NCBI GenBank assembly: GCA_003254905.1
Contig: QANU01048949.1
Span: 353-64,352, forward strand
Origin: Nissolia schottii
Lineage: Eukaryota; Streptophyta; Magnoliopsida; Fabales; Fabaceae
Direction of reading: 5' to 3'
DNA: 64,000 bases
Both the position numbers and the translations under genes were made by a program. Below the pieces are notes generated by a model. That model worked only from the letters and a program-made list of their open reading frames with translations, did not search any database and had not been told where the DNA came from. Below, in pieces: positions 36,991 through 48,730 of this stretch; positions within the stretch are counted from its first letter, which is position 1, and each line of letters starts with the position of its first letter.

Positions 36991-39900
36991 CTATTTGAAT
37001 ACTGGACAACCTTCAACCTCAATTCCTGGTGCAGTGGGGCAAGAAGCCAACGGGCAGTGGTCCAACTCACTCCCCCACCATTTGATGTTATGGCCTGCAT
37101 TCTGCAGTGCAAAGAAAATAAGCACACCCATGAAAGCTGTGCCTGCATCCAGTGCTGCAGACAGAACATAGTTGTACTTCTGCCACCACCGCTTGTGGTA
37201 GCGGAACACAAAGTAATTGAAGATCATTCCAGTCACTAGCCAGCTTGCAATGTTGGTGGGAGTTGCTGGTGGCATTCCAGCAAAGCCATAAGATATAACC
37301 GGGATGTTTATCAAGGGAATCCACTTCTTGTCAGGGAAGATTTTGCTCAGCACCCACACAGGAACCGGCAGCACGGCCCCAATGAGGAACAGCCATACCA
37401 AGTTCCGGTACAGTCCACCGGGTCCAAAAAGGCGTTTTGGTCCAATCAGACCCCATATGACAGATGCATCGAAGGTCACTCTGTACTTGGGGCAAGTCCA
37501 AGGGCTGTCATGGTGAAGTTTATCATCCATGCATATGTCTGTAATGTTATCCAACATCCACCAAGCCACTGCAAGGTTCACTATACCAGCAACTATAGTT
37601 CCCACCAGCTATTTGGAACAAAAATGAAAAGGAAATAAGTAATATGAAAAAGGAAAAAGATTTGAAAAGAAAAAGGGCTTAAAGTAGGAGATTTTACCTG
37701 AGCTGTGTACATGCACCTTGGAGGAATTTTCATGTAGTGTCCAAGTTTGAGATCTGCCAAGAAAGAGAGAGCATGGACAGTGCTGATTCTCCCATAAATT
37801 TTGAAGAGCAAGTTTGCAATTGGTCTTCCAGGAAGGAGATACCCAATCATAAACTGCGCTATGATGTCATATCCAGGTTGCTGCAAGGGAAAACAAATGT
37901 TAAACATTTAAACTCTTGTGGCTTCCCACTTTGCATCAAAATAGTATGTTATAATGGAGGACAATGAGAGAATAGCCAGAATAGGTGGAGTCCAATAAAC
38001 TTTGGATACCAGTGATTTTGATAAATAAAAAAGAAAGATGGCAGGGATTTCGGACTGAATACCTGGTTGGTGGTTGCCTGGATGACACCAATTGGAAGGG
38101 TTACAACAAGAGCTAAGGCAAAAGCAAAGAGCATTCCCCACCATGGCAGTTGCACATCCGTTTTCCACACAAAAGACATTAGCAGGGATAGCGCCATGCT
38201 CCCGAATAGTAAAATGAGGAACCACCATTCGGGTACTGTCTTATAAGCTTTCATGAGTCTCCCATGGACATCCAATTTCACATTACCCATTGCTGACCTG
38301 CTCTGTCTCAAAATGTCTCTGGGTAAAGGAAACTACTTCAGTGTCAACCGAAAAAAAAAAAAAAAAAAATCCTACCATAGAGCACTTAGTTTACTGGAAT
38401 CTGTATTTGAGTGGTTTAACTTAACGCCCTTAGTGGTTTTTTTCTTTTCATTTTTCTCCATATTTGTAACTTAGAAGAGTGAATATATGGAAGAAAATGA
38501 TACGCAGTGTACATCATCAATCTGTTCATATGTCTAAGTGATTCATTAACATAGATATAAGAGATAAATGGGGCTAAAGGCTTTGAAAGCAGCCTACCTT
38601 CCATAAAACAGTGCTACATGAGTGAGGGTTGCCGTAAACCTTGCGAAACCTGATCCAATAGATAATGCAAACAGAGGGCTAAGGTATAACTTGCCGTAGT
38701 TGTTGTATTTAGCAACATCAAGATCAAAGTCTGGGGTTAAGATCTTGGTGGTGTCATACTTGTGCCCGCTTGATGTGAACAGCTGGTTAGAAAATATTGG
38801 GAACTTGCGTGCGTCGAAGGTGTTGAACTTCCAGTAACAGACAGGCACAATTATGTAGATGAACATGATGAATCCAACTCCAACATTAACAATGGAAGAC
38901 CATGGAGCGACAAGTGGGCTGCCATGGTAAGCTGAAATGCCGGCCCAATCGAGAGTGAAGGCACCGACCCCGAGTCCATGGTAACCTGATCCAACTTGCT
39001 GTGCAGTGATGTTATGGGGCCATGCCCAACACACCCATGAGAAGAATGTCAATATGGGAAACAGATAGCCAGGGAGCGCATAATAAAAGAAGCTTATTCC
39101 CATGGCAATGAGGAAAAACTGCATTCTTGTAAGACCTTTTGACTTATGGTCCTTTTCATGGAGTGCCCTATAGCATAAGGGTACTGATGCAATCAGAATA
39201 ACATCAGAGGGAATATGAAACAAGCAATAATAGCAAATAGAAGAACATCATCAAATCCTTTGCCTATATGCAAATTCTAAAGCAGCCAATGAAACATTGA
39301 GAGCATAATAATAATACATGTTCCACTTGACCTTTTCCCTTTTCAATGTATTTTCTCTTGTCAACAAATATTACACCAATCGGACAACACAACAGAAGAA
39401 ATGATATTATGCCTAGTCCACGTAAAGTGTCATGCTTGTACCATAATTAGTTACTTACGACTGAGCACTGAGGTTAAAAAAAAAAAAAAAGGCTTGTTTT
39501 TCGCATTTTTCCCTTCACATTCTATTTCTAGGAATTCCATTCCAAGTCAATGACAAACTTTACTCCCATTATCTTTACTGATTCGACTCCTTCAATTCGC
39601 TTGCAATAAAATAACACCTTTTTCTAGCATACAAGTGAAGTTCAGCATCTGCTAAAAGTCCCCGTTTATTTGGAGTGGGTCATGCCAAAATATGTAGATG
39701 CACAATAATATATCATTGCAAAGTTTTTATTCTTAGTTAGCACTTCCCAAAAATATCACGGCACCAATTTTGCAGATATCATATCAAAATGATTGCCTAG
39801 TTTTTTTTTCCCAATCATTTCATTTTATTGTACAATTTTCCTCACAACTGTGGTACTTGGTCATGCAAATTGGTGAATGCATACCGAATGAAAATATGGG

Positions 39901-41164
39901 TTTTCCTAACAAGTGTTCCTAGGTTAAGCAAACAAAAGTAGCAAGCTTTTTATTTAAAATGTAAGACTTAAGTTATTAATGACACCGAATACATTTGAAA
40001 ACTTAAAACATGCCCTACACGTTAGCAAAACCCTAAAAAAATTGAAGAAAGGGGAGAGAATGAACCTAAAGAGAGACACTTGAGCAAGGTTTGATGGCCA
40101 CCACATATCAACTGGATCAACCAGATATCTCCTCAAAATCCCAGCCCATCCATACCCCAGTATCTGCAACTCAATTTAGAACAATAACTTTATTAAAATA
40201 AAGAAACTTTACGCACAACTACAAAGCAGATTGAACGCAGAATATTTGCTTGAGAGAAAAAATCAAAAATCAATATATTTTCATATTGAAATTTTCAACT
40301 CATCTTCCACACGTTCTGTCATTAACAAAAAGAATAGTTCCATAGTTCAAGCGATAGACTTGCATAAATAAACAAAATGAATACAGAATAAAAAAATCTT
40401 TATGTAGCTAGAAAGAATCTTCACCCTTCACAGGTTTTAAAGACAGAATTCCTTTAAATAAAAGGGGGGGGGGGGGGAAAGAAGGAAANAACTAACAGAC
40501 TAAGAGGTTCGCTTAATTTATCTTCTAGTAATCATCAATAACAAAAAAAAAAAAAGGTCTCAAGTAATTCCAAATAATAAAAAAAAAATATAAATTTTGA
40601 AATGCAGAAAAAGACTCGCAAACCAAAGATGCAAACTTTTCAGCACAGTAAGCAAACCTGGGTAGTTAAGACGATGAAGAGGGCCAAAACAAAGCTCAAG
40701 CTCTGTTTGTAATAAGCTTTCATAACAGTAATGGCACCAATGGAGTAAGCATCACCCCCTCCAAAGGAAACGCCGCAGTTAGCGAATATGGTGATGATGA
40801 CATGCTCCTTCATGTTGAAAGGCCCCGGATTCAAGCTGAAACGCCACCCAAGAACACTGTGCTCCCTGGTGGGAAGAGTTGAAGCCATGAACTTTCCTAT
40901 GGGAAGAACAGCGATTTGCATGAGAATGGCAGAGATGGTGAGTGGCTGAGTCCTGAATGTGAAGAAGGTGTTGAGGAAGATGAGGACGATGCAAGTGGTT
41001 ATCCCCAGAAACCATGCCCGGAAAGTCATCACCGGAAGTGAAGGGTCGTCGGTCTCAGGCACCACCAGGGCCACCTCCTCCACCGGACACCTTTCATAGG
41101 AATCTCCTACGTTCGGCGCCTTCTCGGTGTCCGTACCGTTATCGGGGTGGTTCTTGGTCTCCAT
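36991..41164 (-). CDS. OPT3: Oligopeptide transporter OPT3 (phloem iron/copper transporter)
   Basis: Plasma-membrane OPT-family transporter. Arabidopsis OPT3 loads iron and copper into phloem and is needed for shoot-to-root iron signalling and seed iron. Six minus-strand exons: 41164-40658, 40163-40066, 39167-38598, 38318-38063, 37880-37698 and 37608-36991, all in frame, giving 743 aa. The N-terminus [10 protein letters not shown] is followed by the OPT3-type segment [23 protein letters not shown] motifs are present: LNPGPFN (residues 111-117) and KIPPR (528-532). There are many hydrophobic helices, including [17 protein letters not shown] and [16 protein letters not shown]. The protein ends [21 protein letters not shown]. 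The frame is open upstream of the ATG, but METKN fits the family start. Near-continuous similarity to At4g16370 as remembered makes OPT3 rather than OPT1-9 a firm call. Confidence 0.96.
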
Positions 41165-41330
41165 TTGAGGAGAGATTTTGTGTGGAAGAAGTGAGTGTGA
41201 GTGTGAGGGTGAGTGTCTGGGGAGGTTGTGGGAAAAGGATAAAGCAGAGAGAAACAGAGTCCTCTGTTTCTGAGAGTGAGCGTTGCTCTGTTTCTTTTGT
41301 CGTAATACCTTACTAATATATGAGTGGTGT
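41165..41330 (-). promoter_or_regulatory. OPT3 5' leader and core promoter region
   Basis: Purine/pyrimidine-biased leader directly upstream of the ATG (repeated GTGAGTGTGA on the plus strand) and a TATA-like CATATATTAG on the minus strand near 41318-41325. Positions of the transcription start and of iron-responsive sites were not resolved. Confidence 0.4.
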
Positions 41331-44300
41331 ACTTGGGAGAGAAACATCTCTGAATAATGGTGCTTATAAAACGGACTTCCGGGACTCCACCGGAGATTAC
41401 GAAAATGTCCCCAAGAAAAGAGAGGAAGAGTATAATTTATTCTATACGTTTAATACTAGATATCATTTTTTACCTAAATACACATATTGATACATTAATC
41501 AATTTGTATGTATTTGAAAAAAAAATATCAATTAAACTAAATTATTCTTGATTATTTTTATTCTTCTTTTACTACTATCTTTTATCAATTAAATCATACA
41601 ATGAATTATTATAAAAAGAAAATTAACAATAATAATAACTAATATTTCTTTGATTTAATTTAATTAAGTAGCAAATAAACTAATGTCAAACAAAATTTTG
41701 AATGAAGCGGAGGAATAATATGTTAACAAAATATAATACTTGCATGGAAGGTATAGTAGTAATTTGCAATGAGTGCTTCGAAAATGATTAGGGTAAATAA
41801 ATACCACACTTACGGCGTGGTGAGAAGTGTGTCACATGATTCCATGTCAGACAAGGAACACTTGAAAGACGCCACGTCGGCACAATGTTAGCGATGCTCG
41901 TGCTGATCTCATGTTCTGTGCATGAGAGAAAACGTCAGTGGAACCCATGTCATGTGGCAGGGTACACGGACCTGCTTACTACTAATTCCACATGCGTGTA
42001 ACGTATGGCGTGCATTTATAGAAAATCATAATAATAATAATTATGAAAGGAATATAGAAAATCATAGTTATGATAGAAATCACAAATTTAAGAAGAATTA
42101 AGTTACCATTTCACCCCGATTGTCTCTCACTTCACGCCTTCCGTGCAAGCTTTTCCTCTGCACAGTGTCTACCGCCATGGGCCACCGCCGGCGGCACCCA
42201 CTTCCCCCTCCCTCGATGCTGCGGTAGGGCTCCAGGATCTGTTGTGGCGTTGGTGTGAAAGCCCCGTAATCATGACAAACGCCCGGGGCCAGAGGATTGC
42301 GCCGTTGATTGTTTCAATTTGCTTCAAGTTTTGAGCTTTCTCTGGTTTGTTAGTCCACCAACATCATCCTCCTTGAGCCTTTCTGAGGAATTGCTGACAA
42401 AGTTTCAAACTTTTTTGGTTTCTTTTGAAGATGGAGATACTTGTGCTTGGTTTGGTTGTGTGTGGGTACCAACCATGGAGAGGATAGGATAGGATGAAAT
42501 GTTGGTGGACATGGACAGTGAACCTAGTGAATCGCATTTTGTGACCGAGGGTATAATGGGAAATACACAAGCTAAATATTATATGTAATTGTTTGTTGAA
42601 TTAATCAGGTCAATATTAATATATATAATTAATTTATTTTGTATTCATAAAATTTAAATTAAAGTTCAATCTTAGCCATTGGTTTATTTTCTTAATGGTT
42701 GAAATTCAACAACATGAAAATAGGAATAAAAAGTTAATCTTGTATTTTGTTTCATTAAAATGTTGTTTATGTCATTGTATCTATGTTCTAGCAAAATAGA
42801 GATACGAAAAAGTACTAATTTTCTATTTTAAGACACAAATTTTTATATTTATCTTTATAACCAAACAGAATTTTATATTCTCATATCCTTTTACTTATGT
42901 CATGCATCAACAACCAAACGCAATCGTCTTTAATTTATGTCTTGTATCAACAACCAAACACAATTTTCCTCAATCTCTTTGTGTAAATACTCAAGCTCCT
43001 ATTGTTTGTTTGTAACTTGAAATTATGGTTCAAATAGTTTTTCCGACCAAAAAAAGCCACATATTATAGTATTTTTCAAATAAAAATATGGGTTTAGTTA
43101 GTGTGCAATTTTAATTTTTAAGCTACTTATTAGAAAGAAAAATTGTCCACATATTTGTATAATTTGAAGAATAGATGTAATAAAGATAAAGAAACTTGAT
43201 CTAAATTTTGTTTCTTGTCTCTTCCTTTTTACCCATTATCAATTATTCACCCTCACTATTAATAAAAACACTTAAAACATAATCTAAAAGAAGGAGGTAT
43301 TAATGTTTTGAACTAGAGTTCATTGACTTAAAAAGTAACCTATACTTATAAATTATTATATGGTTGATAAACAATTTGATTTTTCATAAAGATGATGACA
43401 CAAATTTAATATAAAAAAACACTTATTAAAAAAGAAAGAGTAACATACATAAAGAGAACATTGTTGTAACCAAACAATCAATTTTTCAAATCGTTGTCTT
43501 TTTTGTGATAGGAATTAGTGAATCTATCTTAGACATAACAATCACAAGAAAAATGTATAACAATGAATTATGATAAAACAAAATTGATCATGTTTAACAA
43601 AAATTGATACAAATACGGTATATTTAAATGTGTTAATTTTTTGATTAGTTTTTTTCAGATTAAATTATTGACACTCAAATATTATTTTTAAAAATTTAAC
43701 TAACTTAACTAAAGACTTTTTTGTAGAGGATAAAAATCTCCCAACAATATTTTTTTCTCTCATTATCACAACTTTAATCAAAGATTATTAATTAAAAAAA
43801 TCAAAGTCCATCACCACTATAATCAACTTCAAGTTCCTGCTTTTTGGGTAGTTTGATGATAAATGTGTGTGATAGGTTTTATTATATATAAAATTGAGTT
43901 TTATCATTGTTAATTTCATGGGAACCTATATGTATATGATGATGACTCTAGTTTAGTGATGATAGAGTGATCAATTGATCAATTTCGGTATTGTTAACTA
44001 CAATCCCATTTTGATCAAAATTAATAATGTGAAATTTAAAAGGTGCGTGGATTAGCTAGTGAAACTTCATATCGAAATTTGATTGCTCCCATTTCCAATG
44101 GAGGAGAAGAAATGGTGGGCGCATTTCAATTAAAATCAATAAAAAAATTGTAATCTAAAGCACCATCCAAGCGTGTGAGTTTCACGTGCTGGAAAGCGTT
44201 TGACACGATGGGAACAAAAGCTGGGGTGGGGTGGCACCACACGTACGAAGAGATATTCCTAGTCAGCTAACGGAGCACTAGCGCCGTGCCTATTGCTGTG

Positions 44301-44776
44301 TTTCCAACTGGAGGATTTAACGGCTAAGAGCCGTTACATTGAACACGTCATTGCCACGTAGGTTAAAAAGCCTGTGCCCTGCGCGCAAATGTACCAAAAG
44401 AGAAGGATGATATCATGTGTTGTTATAAAGTGCACTGATTTTTCACGGAAAACAAAAGAAAATTAATGTGCAATTAATTTACAATAATATGTGGCGAGAC
44501 ACCGCGAATGTCATAAAGAGTGATGGTGGTTGGTGGAGCTGAAGCTTGCCTTGTCCTATTTTTTTAGCTTTAATTTTGACTACTGTTTGTAAGCTTTTGA
44601 TTAGTATTATAAAACAAGATTGAGATGTTGGATTAATAAGTGATTAGATATATTAATTTAAGAATATATTTATAAATTTATCAAACAATTGATATTATTA
44701 TGAAATGGAGAAAATAAAATAAAGGCAGCATCAATTTTCTCAATATTTTAGCTTCTACTGATTTTTAAAAGAGTTC
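41331..44776. other. Intergenic, no gene recognised
   Basis: AT-rich DNA with a GC-richer island at 42115-42290 that has short open frames but no recognisable protein. No transposon ends found by eye. Confidence 0.5.
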
Positions 44777-44991
44777 TGCTACACGTACACCATAAATCAT
44801 ACATCATACATATACCTTGTATTTATATACATAAAGTTTGTGTTTTAACACATGTAATGTTTGTGCACTTAATTAAGTATAGTTGGGAGTATCATTTACA
44901 AATTTGTAATGTTTGTGTACTCGTGATAATAAAGTTTGTGTATTATTAATGGTGTATGTATGAGTGTATGAAATTGGGTGTACATGAAGCA
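44777..44991. mobile_element. Small unclassified MITE-like element, copy A
   Basis: A 215-bp stretch with imperfect inverted ends TGCTACACGTACACC (44777-44791) and GGTGTACATGAAGCA (44977-44991). The interior has TAAAGTTTGTGTTTTAACA, TAATGTTTGTGCACTTAATT and TTATTAATGGTGTATG. A reverse-complement copy lies at 53264-53443 with the same segments in the same order. No clear target duplication, so the superfamily is unknown. Confidence 0.7.
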
Positions 44992-46915
44992 TTTTTGATT
45001 TTGAAAACTATCTTTTAGAAAGTATTCACATCATAAAATTTCATAACCGAAGTATTTTTCAGCTGAACGTCATGCTCCTACACTAAACAATCACACACGG
45101 AGAAATATTATCCTCCTTTGATTCTTTCGTGAGCAAAGAATTTCGTTCAACTTGAAAAGAAAGGACTAATTATACGAAAATGAAATCCTCCCGGAGACCA
45201 AAATACGACATTGAAATTTATTTCCTTTTCTTTATGTGTTATGTAAATAAATACGAAGAGGAAGGAGGAGAAGGCGATGGAGATTACAGGCACGCGATGG
45301 AACATAAAAATACTACTTTTTTTTTTAAAAAAAAATTTATTTACCTTGAGCTGAAAAACAAAAAGAGGAATGCCTTTATCTATCTCTCAAGAAATTAATA
45401 GTTGGGCTAATGAACACAGAAAGGGAAAGCAACGTGTTAGAAAAGGAAGAAACATTGAGGGAATTGGCACATTGAAGGGGACTAAGGGCTGCGTTAGAAC
45501 CGAACGTTGATGCCTCTATGGTCAAGTGGAGGACCCCACCCAAGCCCCATACCTACGAAGACCAGCAAGTCCACATAGTCATAGAATAGATAGAGGGAAC
45601 AATTCCTTACTGCGCCTAACCCCACGACTAATGTATACACACTTGCAAAACACGCACGCGTGGCGTGGAGTTCACATGCATCACTACATGTGATTCGGCT
45701 TCTTCACCCTACATTTGGATGGATGCCCTTTATATGGTTGGTTAATGCTGATAGATAGATAGATAGATCCCACATTCACTTAATTCCTCCAACTGAACTA
45801 CTAGCTCACCAACGATAGTACTATTGATCAACAACATATATAAATACGCTCCCCAACACGCCCAAAGTAGTGAGGAGTAGATGGCATGCGTTGACATTTT
45901 CTGATGCCACACAAAAAATCTTGCTAGTCCATCAAATGTGGGTGAGGATTTACTTGGTCACGGTTTTTTGCTGTCTCTTAACTGAATTGAGTACAAAGTA
46001 TTTTGGCGGATCTAGTCCAAACCAAAATGGGCAAGTGGACAACATTATCCTCCTCTCCGTTTCAATACCAAAATTGAGGCTCCTGCCGGAACAAGTGATG
46101 ATTGTACCAGACTACAAAAGATTCTTCTAATGCTATTCTCATATCATATAATTACTTCCTGAGTCACACTTACGTACATTGATCTTACGACAAAACTATA
46201 GAAACAACTATAGTATATACTAATTTATTTTAGCCTGGTGCAACGGTACAAGTTAGTTGGTTATCCAGGTAAAGTTAGATGATCCTTTTCAATCATACAA
46301 ACACGAATGGATAAACTAACAACCCTTGGTTCCATTTGAAAGAAATCAAGACAGATATATTTCCATGATCCGTTTCAAAATTAATCAAAAACCAAATATT
46401 GATGTTAAACAAATATTTCATGACACGTAAGAACTCCTAAAACAAGATAAATTATCTTGTTGCTTTTCATTTATGTATAACATTAACTTAAAAGACTATC
46501 CCCCTATTTTTTATCACTTTTTATTTAAATTTTGTCTAAAGTTATTTGTCATTTGATAGATTAAAGAAACATTATTATTTTTTTTTAATTATATCCTTAT
46601 TATCTCTAATTCTTCCAATGGAACCAAATAATTATAATACGAATCACTCAAGGTTAATTTAGTCTACACACTCTATATTTTTCTACCTTAGTTCTAATTA
46701 AATAATTTTTTAATATGTGTTTTTTTGCTATAATTGACGACAAGGAAGAAATATTATTTTAGAGTTTAATTAAGGGTAATCTAAGGCCAAATTTATTTAT
46801 AAATGTTGTAATTAACATGATATTTAATAAACTACAAAATATTTTTTCCTATCCTAACCTATTAATAACTTACTTTCACCGTGCATTTTTTTTAGATGCA
46901 TAATAATTTTAGTAA
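44992..46915. other. Intergenic, no gene recognised
   Basis: Contains a (GATA)n tract (about 45750-45768). The segment near 46232-46280 (GCCTGGTGCAACGGTACAAG) resembles the head of some plant SINEs but has no convincing tail. Otherwise AT-rich. Confidence 0.45.
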
Positions 46916-46920
46916 CGACA

Positions 46921-47675
46921 GTAACTTGATGAGTTTGTCATGGGGACCAATGAACAAAGCAATTAGCTGACCCATTTATTTTGTTAATGGATACAATTTC
47001 CACACACAAAAATGGGCAGCTAATCAAAAGACAGACAACAATGGTGTTTGTGTCAGGGGTGAATATTCTAATACTGATGAAACAAGCATTGATTTCTACG
47101 GAGTACTTCAAAAAATACTTGTATTGGAATATAAGCACAATGATCCATCCAATCACGCTGTTCTTTTCTTCTGTCATTGGTACGATCATTCACCAAATGG
47201 AACACGAACTTATCCAGATTACTCTTTTACTGAGATTAATCATGCTAGACGTTATAACGGGTATTCTGTAAGAGCAAAGCAAGTATACTATGCTAGTCAT
47301 CCAGGAGCAACTCAATCAAGTTGGAAAGTTGTGATCAAGAGCAAACCGAGTGGCCACATTGAGTTGGATGACATGCAATCAGTTGAGCAATCATCGAATG
47401 ATCAACCATATCAAGTGTCAAACCTAATCCCCTCAACAATTGTCGTTCACACAACAGATACAATCACATTGGCAGCAGCAAACGACGAACCAGAGATACT
47501 TCAACTTTCTAACATTTATCAACAATCAAAAAGTGATGTCGACGGTGATAGGGAAGAAGAAGAAGAAGTAGAGGAAGAAGAAGAACAGGAAGAAGAAGAA
47601 GAAGAAGAAGATTTTGACTCAGACTTAAATTCTGAAAATGACGTTGATAATGTCTATTATTCATCGTCAAACTAG
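46921..47675 (+). pseudogene. TNP2-associated DUF4216 fragment of the CACTA element
   Basis: One frame reads LSWGPMNKAIS, an in-frame TGA (46968-46970), then PIYFVNGYNFHTQKWAANQ, VCVRGEYSNTDE, DFYGVLQKILVLEY, AVLFFCHWYD and RAKQVYYASHPG. This is the order of conserved blocks of DUF4216. The tail becomes very acidic (a long Glu run from GAA repeats, about 47550-47610) and ends at 47675. Without an upstream transposase domain and with a stop inside, this is a remnant, although the part from the ATG at 47124 to the stop could still be translated (183 aa). Confidence 0.82.
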
Positions 47676-48179
47676 CTGCGATTTGTATTTATTTAAACAA
47701 TTTAAATATTATACTTCTTTCGTTATACAACGAGAAGTTATTGCCTTATGGTTTTTAATTGTTCTATTTTTCTTTACTGTTTCGGTATTAATTGCTTAAT
47801 TTCACAATTAGTTATTATTAAATATATATTTATGTATATTAATAAACTAAAATATTTAATTAAAATTATTAATTAATAATTTTATATGATTTATTAAATT
47901 TGAATTTGTATAAATTTTTCGTGTCAATTAAGGGTTTAGGGTTTATAAATTAATTAAATAAAATATAAATTTTATATATTTATGAATGTTAGGGTATAAA
48001 TAATAAAATAGAATTAAAATTATTTAATAATATAATTAATTATTAAAAATAGATAAAATTTTATTAATAATATAATTAAAATATTAAAATATAATTAATA
48101 ATATAATTAAAATTTATTTAAATATATAATAATTATTTTAAATTAATGATTATAACTCTACATTTGCTAAATAATTAAT

Positions 48180-48720
48180 TTTACTGTTACCGTCGGATGT
48201 TAACCGACGGAAACAATATTAAAATAATGCTATAGTGACCATCGGTTCGATACGCCGGTAATAAATAAATTAAATATTATTATAATTACCGTCATATATC
48301 ACCAGCGGTAACACTTTGAACTAGTTTTCGAAGTTAGCGTCGATAAATACAAACAGTAATTGATAAATAAAATATTATTATATTTACCGTTGTCGTATAC
48401 AACCGACGGTAATAAGCCAAAATTGGTACCAGTCTAACGTCAAATAATGCCAACAGTAATCCACGAATAAAATATTAGTATACTTATCGTCATTATCTAA
48501 CCGATGGTAATACGGTTCAGGTTCAGCTATAGTTGAACCGTTTACCGGTGATTTTATCCGCCAGAAATTAGCGTCGTATATGCTTAACCAACGGTAATTT
48601 TATTACCATTGACCACTTTTCCGTTGGCTCAATTACCGACGGTAAGACTGACGGTACGGCCATTTATCGACGATAGCCACCTAAATTACCGACAGTAATT
48701 TTGACGGTGACAGTCATTTT
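48180..48720. repeat. Subterminal repeats of the CACTA element
   Basis: At least ten degenerate copies of a TTACCGTCGG/CCGACGGTAA word in both orientations over 540 bp, the usual transposase-binding arrangement at CACTA ends. Confidence 0.8.
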
Positions 48721-48730
48721 TCTAGTAGTG

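Larger units (their letters stand above)
46920..48730 (+). mobile_element. Truncated CACTA (En/Spm) DNA transposon
   Basis: The right end is diagnostic: the reverse complement of 48703-48730 reads CACTACTAGAAAAATGACTG, a CACTA-type terminal repeat. The subterminal region (about 48180-48720) is packed with TTACCGACGGTAA-like words in both orientations. The coding remnant at 46921-47675 carries the DUF4216 domain found at the C-terminus of plant TNP2-type transposases. The transposase core and the left terminus are not found upstream, so the copy is 5'-truncated and non-autonomous. The left limit is approximate. Confidence 0.85.

Noticed and set aside
41165-41347. Longer N-terminus for OPT3 from an ATG at 41347
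   Set aside because: The 61 extra residues are low-complexity leader translation; the METKN start matches the family.
42115-42335. GC-richer island with open frames near 42.2 kb as a gene
   Set aside because: Short, no recognisable domain, no supporting splice structure.
46232-46280. SINE-like head (GCCTGGTGCAACGG)
   Set aside because: Only a short match from memory, with no B box, tail or target duplication.
47930-47950. Telomere-like GGGTTTAGGGTTTA
   Set aside because: Just two adjacent units; compatible with a chance telo-box, not an interstitial telomere array.
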